64,000 nt of DNA, taken from assembly GCA_020634555.1 (NCBI GenBank), contig JACKBK010000011.1, positions 1-64,000 of the forward strand. The letters are read 5' to 3'. The translations under genes were made by a program, and so were the position numbers. The notes below the pieces were generated by a model. The model made no database searches. It was not told the origin of the DNA and was given only the letters and a program-made list of their open reading frames with translations. Below, in pieces: positions 32,419 to 41,391 of this stretch (its first letter is position 1; each line of letters starts with the position of its first letter). The DNA is from Caldilineae bacterium (GTDB taxonomy: Bacteria; Chloroflexota; Anaerolineae; JAAEKA01).

Positions 32419-35415
32419 CTATTCTCCCTGGCTTGCTCGTAACGCCCGCCACACCCGCTCCGGGGTGAACGGCAGCTCGCGGATGCGGACGCCGGTAGCG
32501 TCGCGGATGGCGCTGCTCAACGCCGGAGCAACGCCATCCTTGGGTATCTCGGCGATGGCCTTCGCGCCGTAGGGGCCGCTAGGCTCGTAGGTTTGCACCA
32601 GTATCGCGCCTAGTTCCGGCATCTCGTCGGCGCGATAGATGGGATAGCTGACGAAATCGGTTGTAACAAGCCGGCCGGCGTCATCGTACGCCATGTCTTC
32701 GCTGTGAGCAAAGCCCAGGGCCTGCACCATGCCGCCCTCGACCTGGCCGGCCGCGGTCTGTGGGTTGATGGCAATGCCGCAGTCTACGGCCATCACCAGT
32801 TTCTTGACCTCGACCTCGCCGGTCTCGGTGTCCACCTCCACCTCGGCGAACTGGGCAGCGAAGGGCGCCGGACTGAGATAGCTCATGTGGCTGGCAGTCG
32901 CCATGATCTGGTGCTGGTCGGCCTGGTGGGTGGCGTGCAGCGCAACGGTTTCCAGCGAAACGCGTTGACCGCCTGGCCCACAGACATGCTGATCCTCCAG
33001 CCACAATCGGCTGGGATCGATGTCGTCGATCCCTCCGGGATGGTTCCCAAAGAAATGCCTGGCCGCGTGCGCCCGGATCTGTTCGGATACCTCCTCCGCT
33101 GCTTTCAGCACTGCTCCGCCGGAGATGAAGGTCGTACTACTGGCATAGGCACCGGTATCAAAGGGGGTGAAGTCGGTATCAGACGAGTAGATTACCACCT
33201 CGTCCAGCGGCACGCCCAGCGTCTCCGCGGCGATCTGCGCCAGCACGGTGTCGGAGCCGGTACCCAGGTCGGTTGCGCCGACCAACAGGTTGAACGATCC
33301 GTCGTCGTTGAGCTTGATGCTGGCCGCGCCCATGTCCAGCCCCGCGATGCCGGTGCCGTGCATACACACCGCGAAGCCAAGCCCGCGTCGCAGATGCGAT
33401 TTGCCCGGCACGCTGTGCCATGCAGGATCGTCCCTACGCCGCCAGTCGATGGCCTGTATGCCTTGCTGCACGCATTCCTCGAGACCTGAGCTGTGAACCC
33501 ATTGCTCGAACCCCTCGCGGCCCTCGCCCATGGCCCGCGCCAATACCAGCTCGTCACCCTCCTTGACCCAGTTCAGCCGCTTGAACTCGATGGGGTCCCA
33601 GCCGATAGCCTCGGCGATTTCCTCCATGTGCAGTTCTAATGCAAAGAGAGCCTGGGGCGCGCCGTAGCCACGATAGGCGCCGGGTGTGGGTCGATTGGTG
33701 TAGGCCACCAGGCAGTCCCATTTCAGAGCATCGGCTTTATAAGTGGTCAGCCCGCGAAAGCCAGAGACGGTAGGCACAGTCAGGCCATGGGTGCCATAGG
33801 CGCCACAGTCAGCCACCATGCGCAGCTCCATCGCGGTCAGCGTACCGTCTTGGCGAACGCCAGTCTTGTAGCGCATGATCTCAGGATGGCGGCTGCGGGC
33901 GCTGGCAAACTCCTGCTCGCGTGTGTACTCCATGCGCACCGGTCGGCCGGTGACGACCGTCAGATGCGCGCACAGGTCTTCCAGCAGCATCTCCTGTTTG
34001 CCGCCGAAGCCGCCGCCGATGCGCGGCTTGATGACTCGGATACGGCGAATCGGCAACCCCACCAGCGGAGCAATGATGCGCCGAACGTGGAAGGGCACCT
34101 GGGTCGAGGTGCGCACCACCAGCCGGTCGTCCTCGTCCCACCATGTAATACAGATGTGCGGCTCGATACTGGCTTGCTGCACCTGATGTGTTCGATATTC
34201 GCCCTCAAAAACATAGTCGGCCGCAGCGAAACCAGCCTCGACATCGCCGTAGTCTGCGTGCAGGTGGTGGACCAGATTGCGGCTCGCGTCGTGGATATCG
34301 ATTGCATCCTGCTCGTCGTGGATGACCGGCGCGCCTGGCTGCATGGCTTCTTCGGGATCGAGCACAGCAGGTAACACTTCATAGTCAACCTTGATCAACC
34401 GCAACGCCGCCAGCGCGATTTCTGTCGACTCGGCTGCAACCACAGCCACCCGGTCCCCGAAGTGGCGCACCTTGTTGTCCAGGCTGACCTGATCGAAAGG
34501 AGGCGGTTGGGGATAGGACTGGCCGCCGGAGGCGAACATGACCCGCGATGTGTTCTTGTAGGTCAGCACCGCATGCACGCCAGGCAGCCGTTCAGCCGCA
34601 TCGATGTCGATGTCGAGGATGCGCGCGTGGGCGTGCGGACTGGTCAGCAGCGCGCCGTAGAGCATGCCCGGCATCTCCATGTCGTCTGTGAAGACGGCTC
34701 GCCCTTTGGCCAGTTTGACGGCATCGACCTTGGCCTCCGCCTTGTTGACCACCTTGGTTTGCGGCGGCGCAAGAACCATAACCGGTGTCTGAGTAACGGT
34801 CTGGGTTTCGCCTGATCCGTCGCCGCGTCCGGCAGGCCAACCGCTACCGCCCTCAACTGGCGCTTCCGGCTTATCCGGCGGTTCATATAGCCTGTCGAAG
34901 GTATTCACCGTGGGTGGCATCGGCACGGGAGGTACTTCATCGCCGCGCAACACAGCCGCGGCGCGCAGAACCGCTTCGACCGGCTTGACGTAGCCGGTGC
35001 AGCGGCAGAGCACGCCGGCCAACGCCTCGCGCACCTCGGCCTCCGAGGGATTGGGCAGCCGGTCAAGCAACGTCTTGGCGGCCAGCATCTGTGCGGGCGT
35101 GCAGTAGCCACACTGGATCGCGCCCGTCTCGATAAAGGCGAGCTGCAGTGGATGCAGTTCGCCGCGCTGGCCGGGCAGCTCGGGCGCAAGGCCTTCCAAC
35201 GTCTCGATGCGATGGCCGGCTGCCTGGTCGGCCAGCATGGTGCAGGAGTTGACGAGGACGCCGTCCAGCAGCACCGCGCATGCGCCGCAGTCGCCGGTTT
35301 CACAACCGTGCTTAACGCTGTACAGCCCGGCGCGCCGCAGCGCGGTCAGCAGTGGCTCGTTGGCTTTTGTTTCGAGCTCACGGTCATCGCCGTTGATGGT
35401 GACGTGAATTGTCAT
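32419..35415 (-). CDS. Fused [2Fe-2S]/molybdenum hydroxylase (xanthine dehydrogenase/aldehyde oxidase family)
   Basis: 998 residues from the ATG at 35415; the frame extends 15 codons further but without ribosome site. Residues 1-80 bind a plant-type 2Fe-2S cluster (C38, C43, C46, C58) and 81-160 a second (C102, C105, C137, C139). After a linker (about 165-235) comes the molybdopterin subunit: IGGGFGGKQEM, TPGAYRGYGAPQALFALE, VGATDLGTGSDTVLAQIA and the catalytic Glu956 in GAKAIAEIPKDG. No FAD subunit is fused or adjacent, so electrons must leave by another acceptor. The substrate is probably an N-heterocycle or aldehyde; it cannot be read from sequence. No maturation genes lie nearby. Confidence 0.92.
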   Translation of the reverse strand: MTIHVTINGDDRELETKANEPLLTALRRAGLYSVKHGCETGDCGACAVLLDGVLVNSCTMLADQAAGHRIETLEGLAPELPGQRGELHPLQLAFIETGAIQCGYCTPAQMLAAKTLLDRLPNPSEAEVREALAGVLCRCTGYVKPVEAVLRAAAVLRGDEVPPVPMPPTVNTFDRLYEPPDKPEAPVEGGSGWPAGRGDGSGETQTVTQTPVMVLAPPQTKVVNKAEAKVDAVKLAKGRAVFTDDMEMPGMLYGALLTSPHAHARILDIDIDAAERLPGVHAVLTYKNTSRVMFASGGQSYPQPPPFDQVSLDNKVRHFGDRVAVVAAESTEIALAALRLIKVDYEVLPAVLDPEEAMQPGAPVIHDEQDAIDIHDASRNLVHHLHADYGDVEAGFAAADYVFEGEYRTHQVQQASIEPHICITWWDEDDRLVVRTSTQVPFHVRRIIAPLVGLPIRRIRVIKPRIGGGFGGKQEMLLEDLCAHLTVVTGRPVRMEYTREQEFASARSRHPEIMRYKTGVRQDGTLTAMELRMVADCGAYGTHGLTVPTVSGFRGLTTYKADALKWDCLVAYTNRPTPGAYRGYGAPQALFALELHMEEIAEAIGWDPIEFKRLNWVKEGDELVLARAMGEGREGFEQWVHSSGLEECVQQGIQAIDWRRRDDPAWHSVPGKSHLRRGLGFAVCMHGTGIAGLDMGAASIKLNDDGSFNLLVGATDLGTGSDTVLAQIAAETLGVPLDEVVIYSSDTDFTPFDTGAYASSTTFISGGAVLKAAEEVSEQIRAHAARHFFGNHPGGIDDIDPSRLWLEDQHVCGPGGQRVSLETVALHATHQADQHQIMATASHMSYLSPAPFAAQFAEVEVDTETGEVEVKKLVMAVDCGIAINPQTAAGQVEGGMVQALGFAHSEDMAYDDAGRLVTTDFVSYPIYRADEMPELGAILVQTYEPSGPYGAKAIAEIPKDGVAPALSSAIRDATGVRIRELPFTPERVWRALRASQGE

Positions 35416-35498
35416 GAGATCACTCGTTTCTGGTGTCATGGCGTGGGGAAGAGGTCGCAAGCCACGAGGGAACGGTCTGATCGGGATACACTCCTCAC

Positions 35499-35528
35499 AT
35501 TAAATCATGGTTGCGTGCCAGCGGACAA
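35499..35528 (-). promoter_or_regulatory. Possible promoter of the molybdenum hydroxylase gene
   Basis: Minus strand: TTGTCC (35528-35523), 18 nt, TTTAAT (35504-35499), about 85 nt before the ATG. A moderate match only. Confidence 0.4.
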
Positions 35529-35643
35529 ATCTCCTTTGTGGATGACGGCGATACGGTGCAAGGATCAGCCTCATGTTTCAGGAGTCGTGCAAAGCCGATG
35601 AACACCGAAGCAGAACTTATACCTACAACGATGTCAGGTTATA

Positions 35644-35743
35644 ATGCGTTGGCTGATCAAGAAAACTTGACGATAGCCACTTGACCGCCGTACGCCGGGT
35701 TTCCTCCGGTCAACCGAATAGCCCCGCTGCGGGATTGCCGCAT
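35644..35743 (+). promoter_or_regulatory. Candidate structured leader / riboswitch (c-di-GMP-I-like order) upstream of the nuclease gene
   Basis: Nested helices fold by hand: ATGCG (35644-35648) with CGCAT (35739-35743); GGC (35651-35653) with GCC (35676-35678); TCAAG-AAAA-CTTGA (35657-35670); TTGACCG (35681-35687) with CGGTCAA (35707-35713); and CCCG-CTG-CGGG (35723-35733). The order GGC, hairpin, CGATAGCC, long helix, ATAGCC, GGGATTGCCG recalls c-di-GMP-I (GEMM) riboswitches, but the core reads CGATAGCC rather than CGCAAAGCC, so the class is uncertain. A TATAAT (35640-35645) overlaps the outer helix. The rest of the gap, 35529-35639, holds nothing I recognise. Confidence 0.4.
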
Positions 35744-35775
35744 CACTCTTTGCTTGCAAACACGAGGTTCAACTA

Positions 35776-38700
35776 ATGTCACACCGTACTTCGCATCGTG
35801 CTTTCACGCTATTAATACTTCTATCGCTGTTGGTGGTAGCCATCCCGGTCGCAGTGGCTGCTCCGGGAAATACGACATACCATAGTCTGGCTGGTGGATC
35901 CTTCTCACAGAATTGGTCGGATACTTCTCTTATCTCAACCAACGACTCCTGGACCAATGTACCCAGCATCGAAGGATTTCGCGGGGATAGTCTGACTTCA
36001 TCGACCGATGTTGATCCGCAGACGGTGTTGGATGGCGATGACCCAGGTGTGTTGGATGTCAATGCAAACCAGACCAATCCCAATACCTACACCACTGGCG
36101 GTGTGGCCGAGTTTGAGATTGCCGATGCCGTGGTGGCTTTGCAGGGTTCCGGTACTGCAGATGCGCCGTATCTCCGTCTCTATCTCGACACAACGGGTTA
36201 CGAGAGTATTCAAGTGAGTTACAAAGTCCGAGACATCGATGGCTCCAGTGACAACGCCGTGCAACAGGTGGCGTTGCATTATCGCGTGGGTACGTCTGGC
36301 AATTTTACCAACGTGCCAGCAGCCTACATCGCAGACGCGACAACCGGTCCCAGCTTGGCGACTCTGGTAACGCCGGTTAACGTTACGCTACCGGCAAGTG
36401 TTGATAACCAGCCACAGGTGCAGATCAGAATACTCACGACAAATGCTGCCGGAAGTGACGAATGGGTTGGTATCGACGACATCACAATTTCGGGCACACC
36501 GATTGCTGGTGACGTTGCGCCGTCGGTCGCCAGCACAGTTCCGGCCAACAACGCCACAGCCGTGGCTCTCAATGCTGACATCACCGTGACCTTCAGCGAA
36601 CCGGTCGATGTCACCGGCGCCTGGTTCGACATCACCTGCACCTCCAGCGGCAGCCACACCGCCGCTGTGTCAGGTGGCCCGACTGTGTTCACCCTCAACC
36701 CCGATGTGGACTTCTTAGCTGGCGAAACATGTACAGGGACCATCTACGCCGCGCAGGTGACCGACCAGGACAGCGACGATCCGCCCGACAACATGGTGGC
36801 CGACTACGTATGGAGTTTCGCGACGGTTGCCGGCATCACCAAGATTCACGACATCCAGGGCAGCGGTAGTTCGTCGGTTGCCGGTACCTTCACGGTTGAA
36901 GCCATTGTGACCGGCGACTTCCAGGGTGTGACAGGCGTGAATGACTTCAAACTGGACGGCTTCTTCATTCAGGAAGAGAACTTGGATGCCGACGCCAATC
37001 CGGCTACGTCGGAAGGCATCTTTGTTTACTGCGACACATGTCCGACCAACGTGGAGGTAGGCGACAAAGTTCAGGTCACTGGTCCTTCCAGCGAGTACTT
37101 TGGCATGAGCCAGCTTAATGCAACCACGGCCGGGGCCATTACCGTTGTAAGCGGTGGAAACGCCCTGCCAACACCGGCGCCGGTCACGTTGCCCATCCCT
37201 GGCGTCACCGGGCCGACGCTGGCCACTGCCCAGTCGCAGATCAACGCGTACTACGAGCCTTTCGAAGGGATGCTGGTGCAGATCGGCGCCCAGTTGAGTG
37301 TCACCGAATACTTCGAGTTGTTCCGCTACGGGCAGTTGGTACTCGCTGAAGGCGGCCGCTTCCGCCAGTACACTGACGTTGCGCTGCCATCGGCTGCCGG
37401 TTATGAAGCGCATCAGATCGATCAACTGCGGCGGACAGTGATTCTCGACGACGACAGCAACCAGCAGAACCACGCACTGATGGAAAACCCGGATATTGCG
37501 GTGTATCATCCTGTGCCCGGCTTCAGTACCACAAACTACGTGCGCGGCGGTGACACGATCACCAACCTGACGGGCATTCTGCACTGGTCCTTCGCCGGGT
37601 TGACCGGAACGGACGCCTGGCGCATCCGGCCGGTTCCCAGCCAGTTCTCATACGCCTTTACACCCGGCAACCTGCGTACTGCTGCACCGACCGTCCCCGG
37701 CAACGTCAAGGTTGCCAGCTTTAACGTGTTGAACTACTTCACCACCATCGACAACGGCTCCAACGGGGCGCGCGGCGCCGACTCGGCAGCGGAGTTCACT
37801 CGTCAGGCAGACAAGATCGTGGCCGCGCTGATGGGTCTCGATGCCGACGTCATCGGCGTCATGGAGATCGAGAACAACGGCACAGCCATCGCCGATCTGG
37901 TAACCAAACTCAATGCGGCGGCCGGCGCCGGCATCTATGCCTATGTCAATACAGGCGTTGTCGGCACCGATGCCATCACCGCAGGCATTATCTACAAGCC
38001 GGACAAGGTGACACCAGTCGGTGCGGTACAAGTGCTCAGCGCATCTGCGTTCACCGATCCCAACAGCACCGGCACTCAGCGTAGCCGGCCGGCGGTGGCG
38101 CAGACCTTCGAGGAAAACACCTGGGGCGAGCGCTTCACCGTCGTCGTGAACCACTTCAAGTCCAAGGGAAGTTGTCCTGCCAGCGGACTGGACAACGACC
38201 AGAACGACGGGCAGGGTTGTTGGAATGATACCCGCCAGAAAGGCGCCGATTATCTGGTGAACACCTGGCTGGCCGGCGATCCTACCGGCAGCGGCGATCC
38301 CGACGTTCTGATCATCGGCGATCTCAACTCCTATCGCAAGGAAGATCCGATCACCAATATCACCGCGGCGGGCTACACCGACCAGATCAATGCCTCGTTG
38401 GGGGCGGCTGGCTACGGCTATGTTTTCGACGGGCAGCTTGGCTATCTGGATCACGCGCTGAGCAGCCCCGGGTTGACTCCCCAGGTGGCTGGTTTGAGCG
38501 AGTGGCACATTAACGCTGATGAAGTTAATCTACTTGACTACAACGACGACATCCTGGACAGCGGCGAACAGAGCTTCGAGGAAGAGCCCGACGCCCTGCC
38601 GCTCTATGAACCCAACGCTTACCGGTCATCGGATCACGACCCGGTGCTGGTAGGGCTGGGCCTGTACGCTGACCAGAGCGACCTGCCGGCGACCTACGGC

Positions 38701-39648
38701 GTGGCCTGGCACACCGGCCAGGGGGTGCCTTGGCGGCTGGGAACCACGTGGACCGGCGAGGCCAGCAGCGGTACAGGAACGGACAGCGACGACGGCGTCA
38801 CCCGCAACTACTCCGACAGTTGGAACGACGGCCAGGGCGAGATCTATGTGACAGTCACCGGTCCTGTCAGTCAGTGGGCTTGTCTCAACGCCTGGCTCGA
38901 CTACAGCGACGGGAGCGCGGTTGCTGGCGTGCCGGAGCTGCCCGACAATCTGTTCAACGCCAACGAGCATGTCGTGAACAATCTGGCGATGCAGGCTGGC
39001 AGCAATCAGCTTGTCACCTTTGCCTTGCCGGCCGGCGTTATCAACAGCGCTGCCGAGTACAACATGCGCTTCCGGCTTGTTCCAGACCCCAACAACGACG
39101 GCGCCTGTGGCGACGTGACCGCCACCCACCAGCCGGAGGGCGGCGCACAACCTACCGGACGTGCTGACGGCGGCGAGGTGGAGGATTACACGTTCAACCC
39201 CGGCCCGCTGGCCGTCACGCTGGCTTCCTTCGACGCGCAGTCGCAGTCGGATCATGTTCTGGTATCCTGGGAGACCGTGAGCGAAACCGGCAACGCGGGG
39301 TTCAACCTGTATCGGGCTGACAACGCCACCACTCCCCAGACCTTGTTGGCCTTTGTGCCCTCGCAGGCGCCTGGCAGCACGCAGGGCTATAGCTATGCGT
39401 GGCAGGACGGCGAGGTGGTCGCCGGTCAGACCTACTGGTACTGGCTGGAGGACATCGCTCTGAACGGCGCGACGACTCTGCACGGGCCGGTGAGCGTTAC
39501 CTTCCAGACGCCGACCGCGGTTGCCCTGGCCAGCATGGAAGCCGAGGCCGCGACGCCTACCGCTGCTTTTCCGCTGCTGTTGGCCTTGTTGGCAGGCTGC
39601 GGCGCGCTGCTACTGGCAGCCGCCACCAGACACCGCGCCGTTCGGTAG
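35776..39648 (+). CDS. Secreted ExeM/NucH-type extracellular endonuclease with C-terminal membrane anchor
   Basis: 1,290 residues. The signal peptide spans 1-29 (LLILLSLLVVAIPVAVA). An Ig-like domain (about 250-355; PANNATAVALNADITVTFSE) precedes an OB-fold-like region (about 360-470). The endonuclease/exonuclease/phosphatase domain (about 640-965) has VASFNVLNYF, VIGVMEIENNG, VVVNHFKSKGSC, VLIIGDLNSY and SSDHDPVLVG, i.e. the metal and catalytic residues. A GEVEDYTF segment (about 1135) and an Fn3-like domain (WETVSETGNAGFNLYRA) follow, then a hydrophobic stretch and RHRAVR tail, a sorting/anchor signal. It should degrade extracellular DNA at the cell surface, for nutrients or biofilm control. 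A structured leader precedes it and a strong terminator follows. Confidence 0.92.
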   Translation: MSHRTSHRAFTLLILLSLLVVAIPVAVAAPGNTTYHSLAGGSFSQNWSDTSLISTNDSWTNVPSIEGFRGDSLTSSTDVDPQTVLDGDDPGVLDVNANQTNPNTYTTGGVAEFEIADAVVALQGSGTADAPYLRLYLDTTGYESIQVSYKVRDIDGSSDNAVQQVALHYRVGTSGNFTNVPAAYIADATTGPSLATLVTPVNVTLPASVDNQPQVQIRILTTNAAGSDEWVGIDDITISGTPIAGDVAPSVASTVPANNATAVALNADITVTFSEPVDVTGAWFDITCTSSGSHTAAVSGGPTVFTLNPDVDFLAGETCTGTIYAAQVTDQDSDDPPDNMVADYVWSFATVAGITKIHDIQGSGSSSVAGTFTVEAIVTGDFQGVTGVNDFKLDGFFIQEENLDADANPATSEGIFVYCDTCPTNVEVGDKVQVTGPSSEYFGMSQLNATTAGAITVVSGGNALPTPAPVTLPIPGVTGPTLATAQSQINAYYEPFEGMLVQIGAQLSVTEYFELFRYGQLVLAEGGRFRQYTDVALPSAAGYEAHQIDQLRRTVILDDDSNQQNHALMENPDIAVYHPVPGFSTTNYVRGGDTITNLTGILHWSFAGLTGTDAWRIRPVPSQFSYAFTPGNLRTAAPTVPGNVKVASFNVLNYFTTIDNGSNGARGADSAAEFTRQADKIVAALMGLDADVIGVMEIENNGTAIADLVTKLNAAAGAGIYAYVNTGVVGTDAITAGIIYKPDKVTPVGAVQVLSASAFTDPNSTGTQRSRPAVAQTFEENTWGERFTVVVNHFKSKGSCPASGLDNDQNDGQGCWNDTRQKGADYLVNTWLAGDPTGSGDPDVLIIGDLNSYRKEDPITNITAAGYTDQINASLGAAGYGYVFDGQLGYLDHALSSPGLTPQVAGLSEWHINADEVNLLDYNDDILDSGEQSFEEEPDALPLYEPNAYRSSDHDPVLVGLGLYADQSDLPATYGVAWHTGQGVPWRLGTTWTGEASSGTGTDSDDGVTRNYSDSWNDGQGEIYVTVTGPVSQWACLNAWLDYSDGSAVAGVPELPDNLFNANEHVVNNLAMQAGSNQLVTFALPAGVINSAAEYNMRFRLVPDPNNDGACGDVTATHQPEGGAQPTGRADGGEVEDYTFNPGPLAVTLASFDAQSQSDHVLVSWETVSETGNAGFNLYRADNATTPQTLLAFVPSQAPGSTQGYSYAWQDGEVVAGQTYWYWLEDIALNGATTLHGPVSVTFQTPTAVALASMEAEAATPTAAFPLLLALLAGCGALLLAAATRHRAVR

Positions 39649-39659
39649 GATCAAGCTAA

Positions 39660-39702
39660 CAAACAAAATCCCCGGAAGCGTTGCCTCCGGGGATTTTGTT
39701 TG
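39660..39702 (+). terminator. Terminator of the nuclease gene
   Basis: Perfect 17-bp stem (39660-39676 with 39686-39702), 9-nt loop, T-rich descending arm (ATTTTGTTTG), 11 nt after the stop. Confidence 0.9.
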
Positions 39703-39750
39703 CTTCTGGGTGACTGCTCAGACTTCGCTGTTGCGTCACTCCCGCGAAGG

Positions 39751-39834
39751 CGAGAGTCCAGGGCTTACGAAGAGTGGATTCCCGCGGAGGCGGGAATGAC
39801 GGGTGAGTCCGGGTTCGCATGTTCACATGCGAAC
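39751..39834. repeat. ATTCCCGC palindromic repeat, copy 1, plus adjoining hairpin
   Basis: 39751-39808 shares its sequence with 48651-48707, including a 30-nt identical core around the palindrome ATTCCCGC-GGAG-GCGGGAAT (39778-39797). Directly after it lies a perfect hairpin GTTCGCATG-TTCA-CATGCGAAC (39813-39834). No coding content between the nuclease and the DUF2723 gene. Confidence 0.75.
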
Positions 39835-39893
39835 TCCTCAAATTAAGATTGGCGTGATAGTAGTTACGCTTCTGGTTCTCTGTATGGACGGTC

Positions 39894-41369
39894 CTAACGC
39901 ACGGTCACAACATACATTCCACCTGCCACGTCTTGTGTTGCCAGACCGCTCTGTTCCAGCAGACGCCGTTGACCTGCATCCAAGCCATAGACCGGCAATC
40001 CGAGGGGCGCCTGGCCTCGCCGGGGGTTGGGCAGGTCGAACGACCCGCTGCCGTCCAGGTAGGCGCGGACAGATTCGCCGGAGAACTTGTTCAGGACATA
40101 GAGCGAGTGCTGTCCTGCTTCCGCGCCGAGCAGATAGTACCAGAGATACTCAGCGTAGTGGTAGTCAGGCGGCACGATCACTGCATTGTCGCCAAGCTGC
40201 TGGATAATCTGCTCCACTCGCCGCGCGTCTGCGGTCTGGCCACGCTGGTTGACCGCGCCCACGTTGACGGCGAACAGCGCCAACGGCATCGCCACCAGCA
40301 ACGCCGCGCCCAGCCAGCGCAATCGATGCGGCCAAACTTCTGCCAGCGCTTCGATACCCTTGCCCAGGTAAATGGCGAGGATGAGATAGCCGGGGATGAA
40401 GTAGACAAAAATGTCGTAGATGTCGTAGTTCAGGGCGTATAAGATGTTGCCCAACAGCGCCAGCAGCAGGAATGTGTTGGCGCGCCGATCCTTGAAACGT
40501 ACCATGCCAATCAAGGCGAGGGGCAACAAGAGGTAGAACTGTTTCCAAACCAGGTCCAGAAACATGGGAATGCGCTGGATCAGCAATTGCTCAAGGGTGA
40601 AGGCGCCGATCCGGTCGCGAAAGCGTGCGCCTGTCATGTACCACAGAAATTCCTGCCAGGTCCCCGGACGCATCTCCAAATATGGGGTGGTCAGATCGCC
40701 GACTCGCCAGAAGATATAGAGATACTGCGCCGCGGCAAGGAGGATGAACAACGCCACCCAAAGCAGCTTCTTGCGATCAACAAATACCCGCCGGTCGGTA
40801 GTCCACACCAGCACCACGATCGCCGGCAGGAAGGTAATCATCGTGAGATGGTTGCCGAAGGAGAAGGCGTACACGGCGCAGCCCAGCAGGAAATCGAGAT
40901 CGCGCCGCGTCTGCGACCAGCGCAGAAAGAACAAGATGACCAACGACACAAACAGCACATTCAACGTATACACTTCGGCAACCAGCGACTGAAGCCAAAG
41001 GGTCTGCGTGAAACCAAAGGCCAGCGCCGTGACCAGAGCAACAAGACCCGATACGGCGACGGTTTGCAGGATACGCAGCAAGACCAACGATGCACCGACA
41101 GAGAAAATGGCCGACAGCAGATTCGCTTTCGCGGCCAGGTTTCCAAAGGGAAAGAGCGTGACGAAGAAGTGATTTAGGACGAGGTAGGTTGGATATCCGG
41201 TTGCATGTGGGGTACCCAGCACCTTGCCGACGAACTGGAACTTTGCGGTATCCCCGGAATAGCCCACCCCAGGCAGCAAGGTCGCAACGTAAACAGATCC
41301 CAGGATCAAGGCCAACAGGACGTAGGCTGGAAATGAGGTGTAGAAGTTCTCCCTGAGCCAGGAACGCAT
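39894..41369 (-). CDS. DUF2723 family GT-C-like membrane protein
   Basis: 491 residues from the ATG at 41369; the frame starts 27 codons earlier, but that would overlap the upstream gene. The DUF2723 signature is at the N-terminus: LPGVGYSGDTAKFQFVG, GTPHATGYPTYLVLNHFF and FGNLAAKANLLSAIF. About 10-12 helices follow, then a soluble C-terminal part (about 400-491; VIVPPDYHYAEYLWYYLL). The family is related to protein O-mannosyltransferases and is thought to use lipid-linked sugar donors. It lies 22 nt downstream of the 817-residue GT-C gene and is probably cotranscribed with it. Confidence 0.88.
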   Translation of the reverse strand: MRSWLRENFYTSFPAYVLLALILGSVYVATLLPGVGYSGDTAKFQFVGKVLGTPHATGYPTYLVLNHFFVTLFPFGNLAAKANLLSAIFSVGASLVLLRILQTVAVSGLVALVTALAFGFTQTLWLQSLVAEVYTLNVLFVSLVILFFLRWSQTRRDLDFLLGCAVYAFSFGNHLTMITFLPAIVVLVWTTDRRVFVDRKKLLWVALFILLAAAQYLYIFWRVGDLTTPYLEMRPGTWQEFLWYMTGARFRDRIGAFTLEQLLIQRIPMFLDLVWKQFYLLLPLALIGMVRFKDRRANTFLLLALLGNILYALNYDIYDIFVYFIPGYLILAIYLGKGIEALAEVWPHRLRWLGAALLVAMPLALFAVNVGAVNQRGQTADARRVEQIIQQLGDNAVIVPPDYHYAEYLWYYLLGAEAGQHSLYVLNKFSGESVRAYLDGSGSFDLPNPRRGQAPLGLPVYGLDAGQRRLLEQSGLATQDVAGGMYVVTVR

Positions 41370-41391
41370 AGCGGAGACCTGCGGCAGGTTG

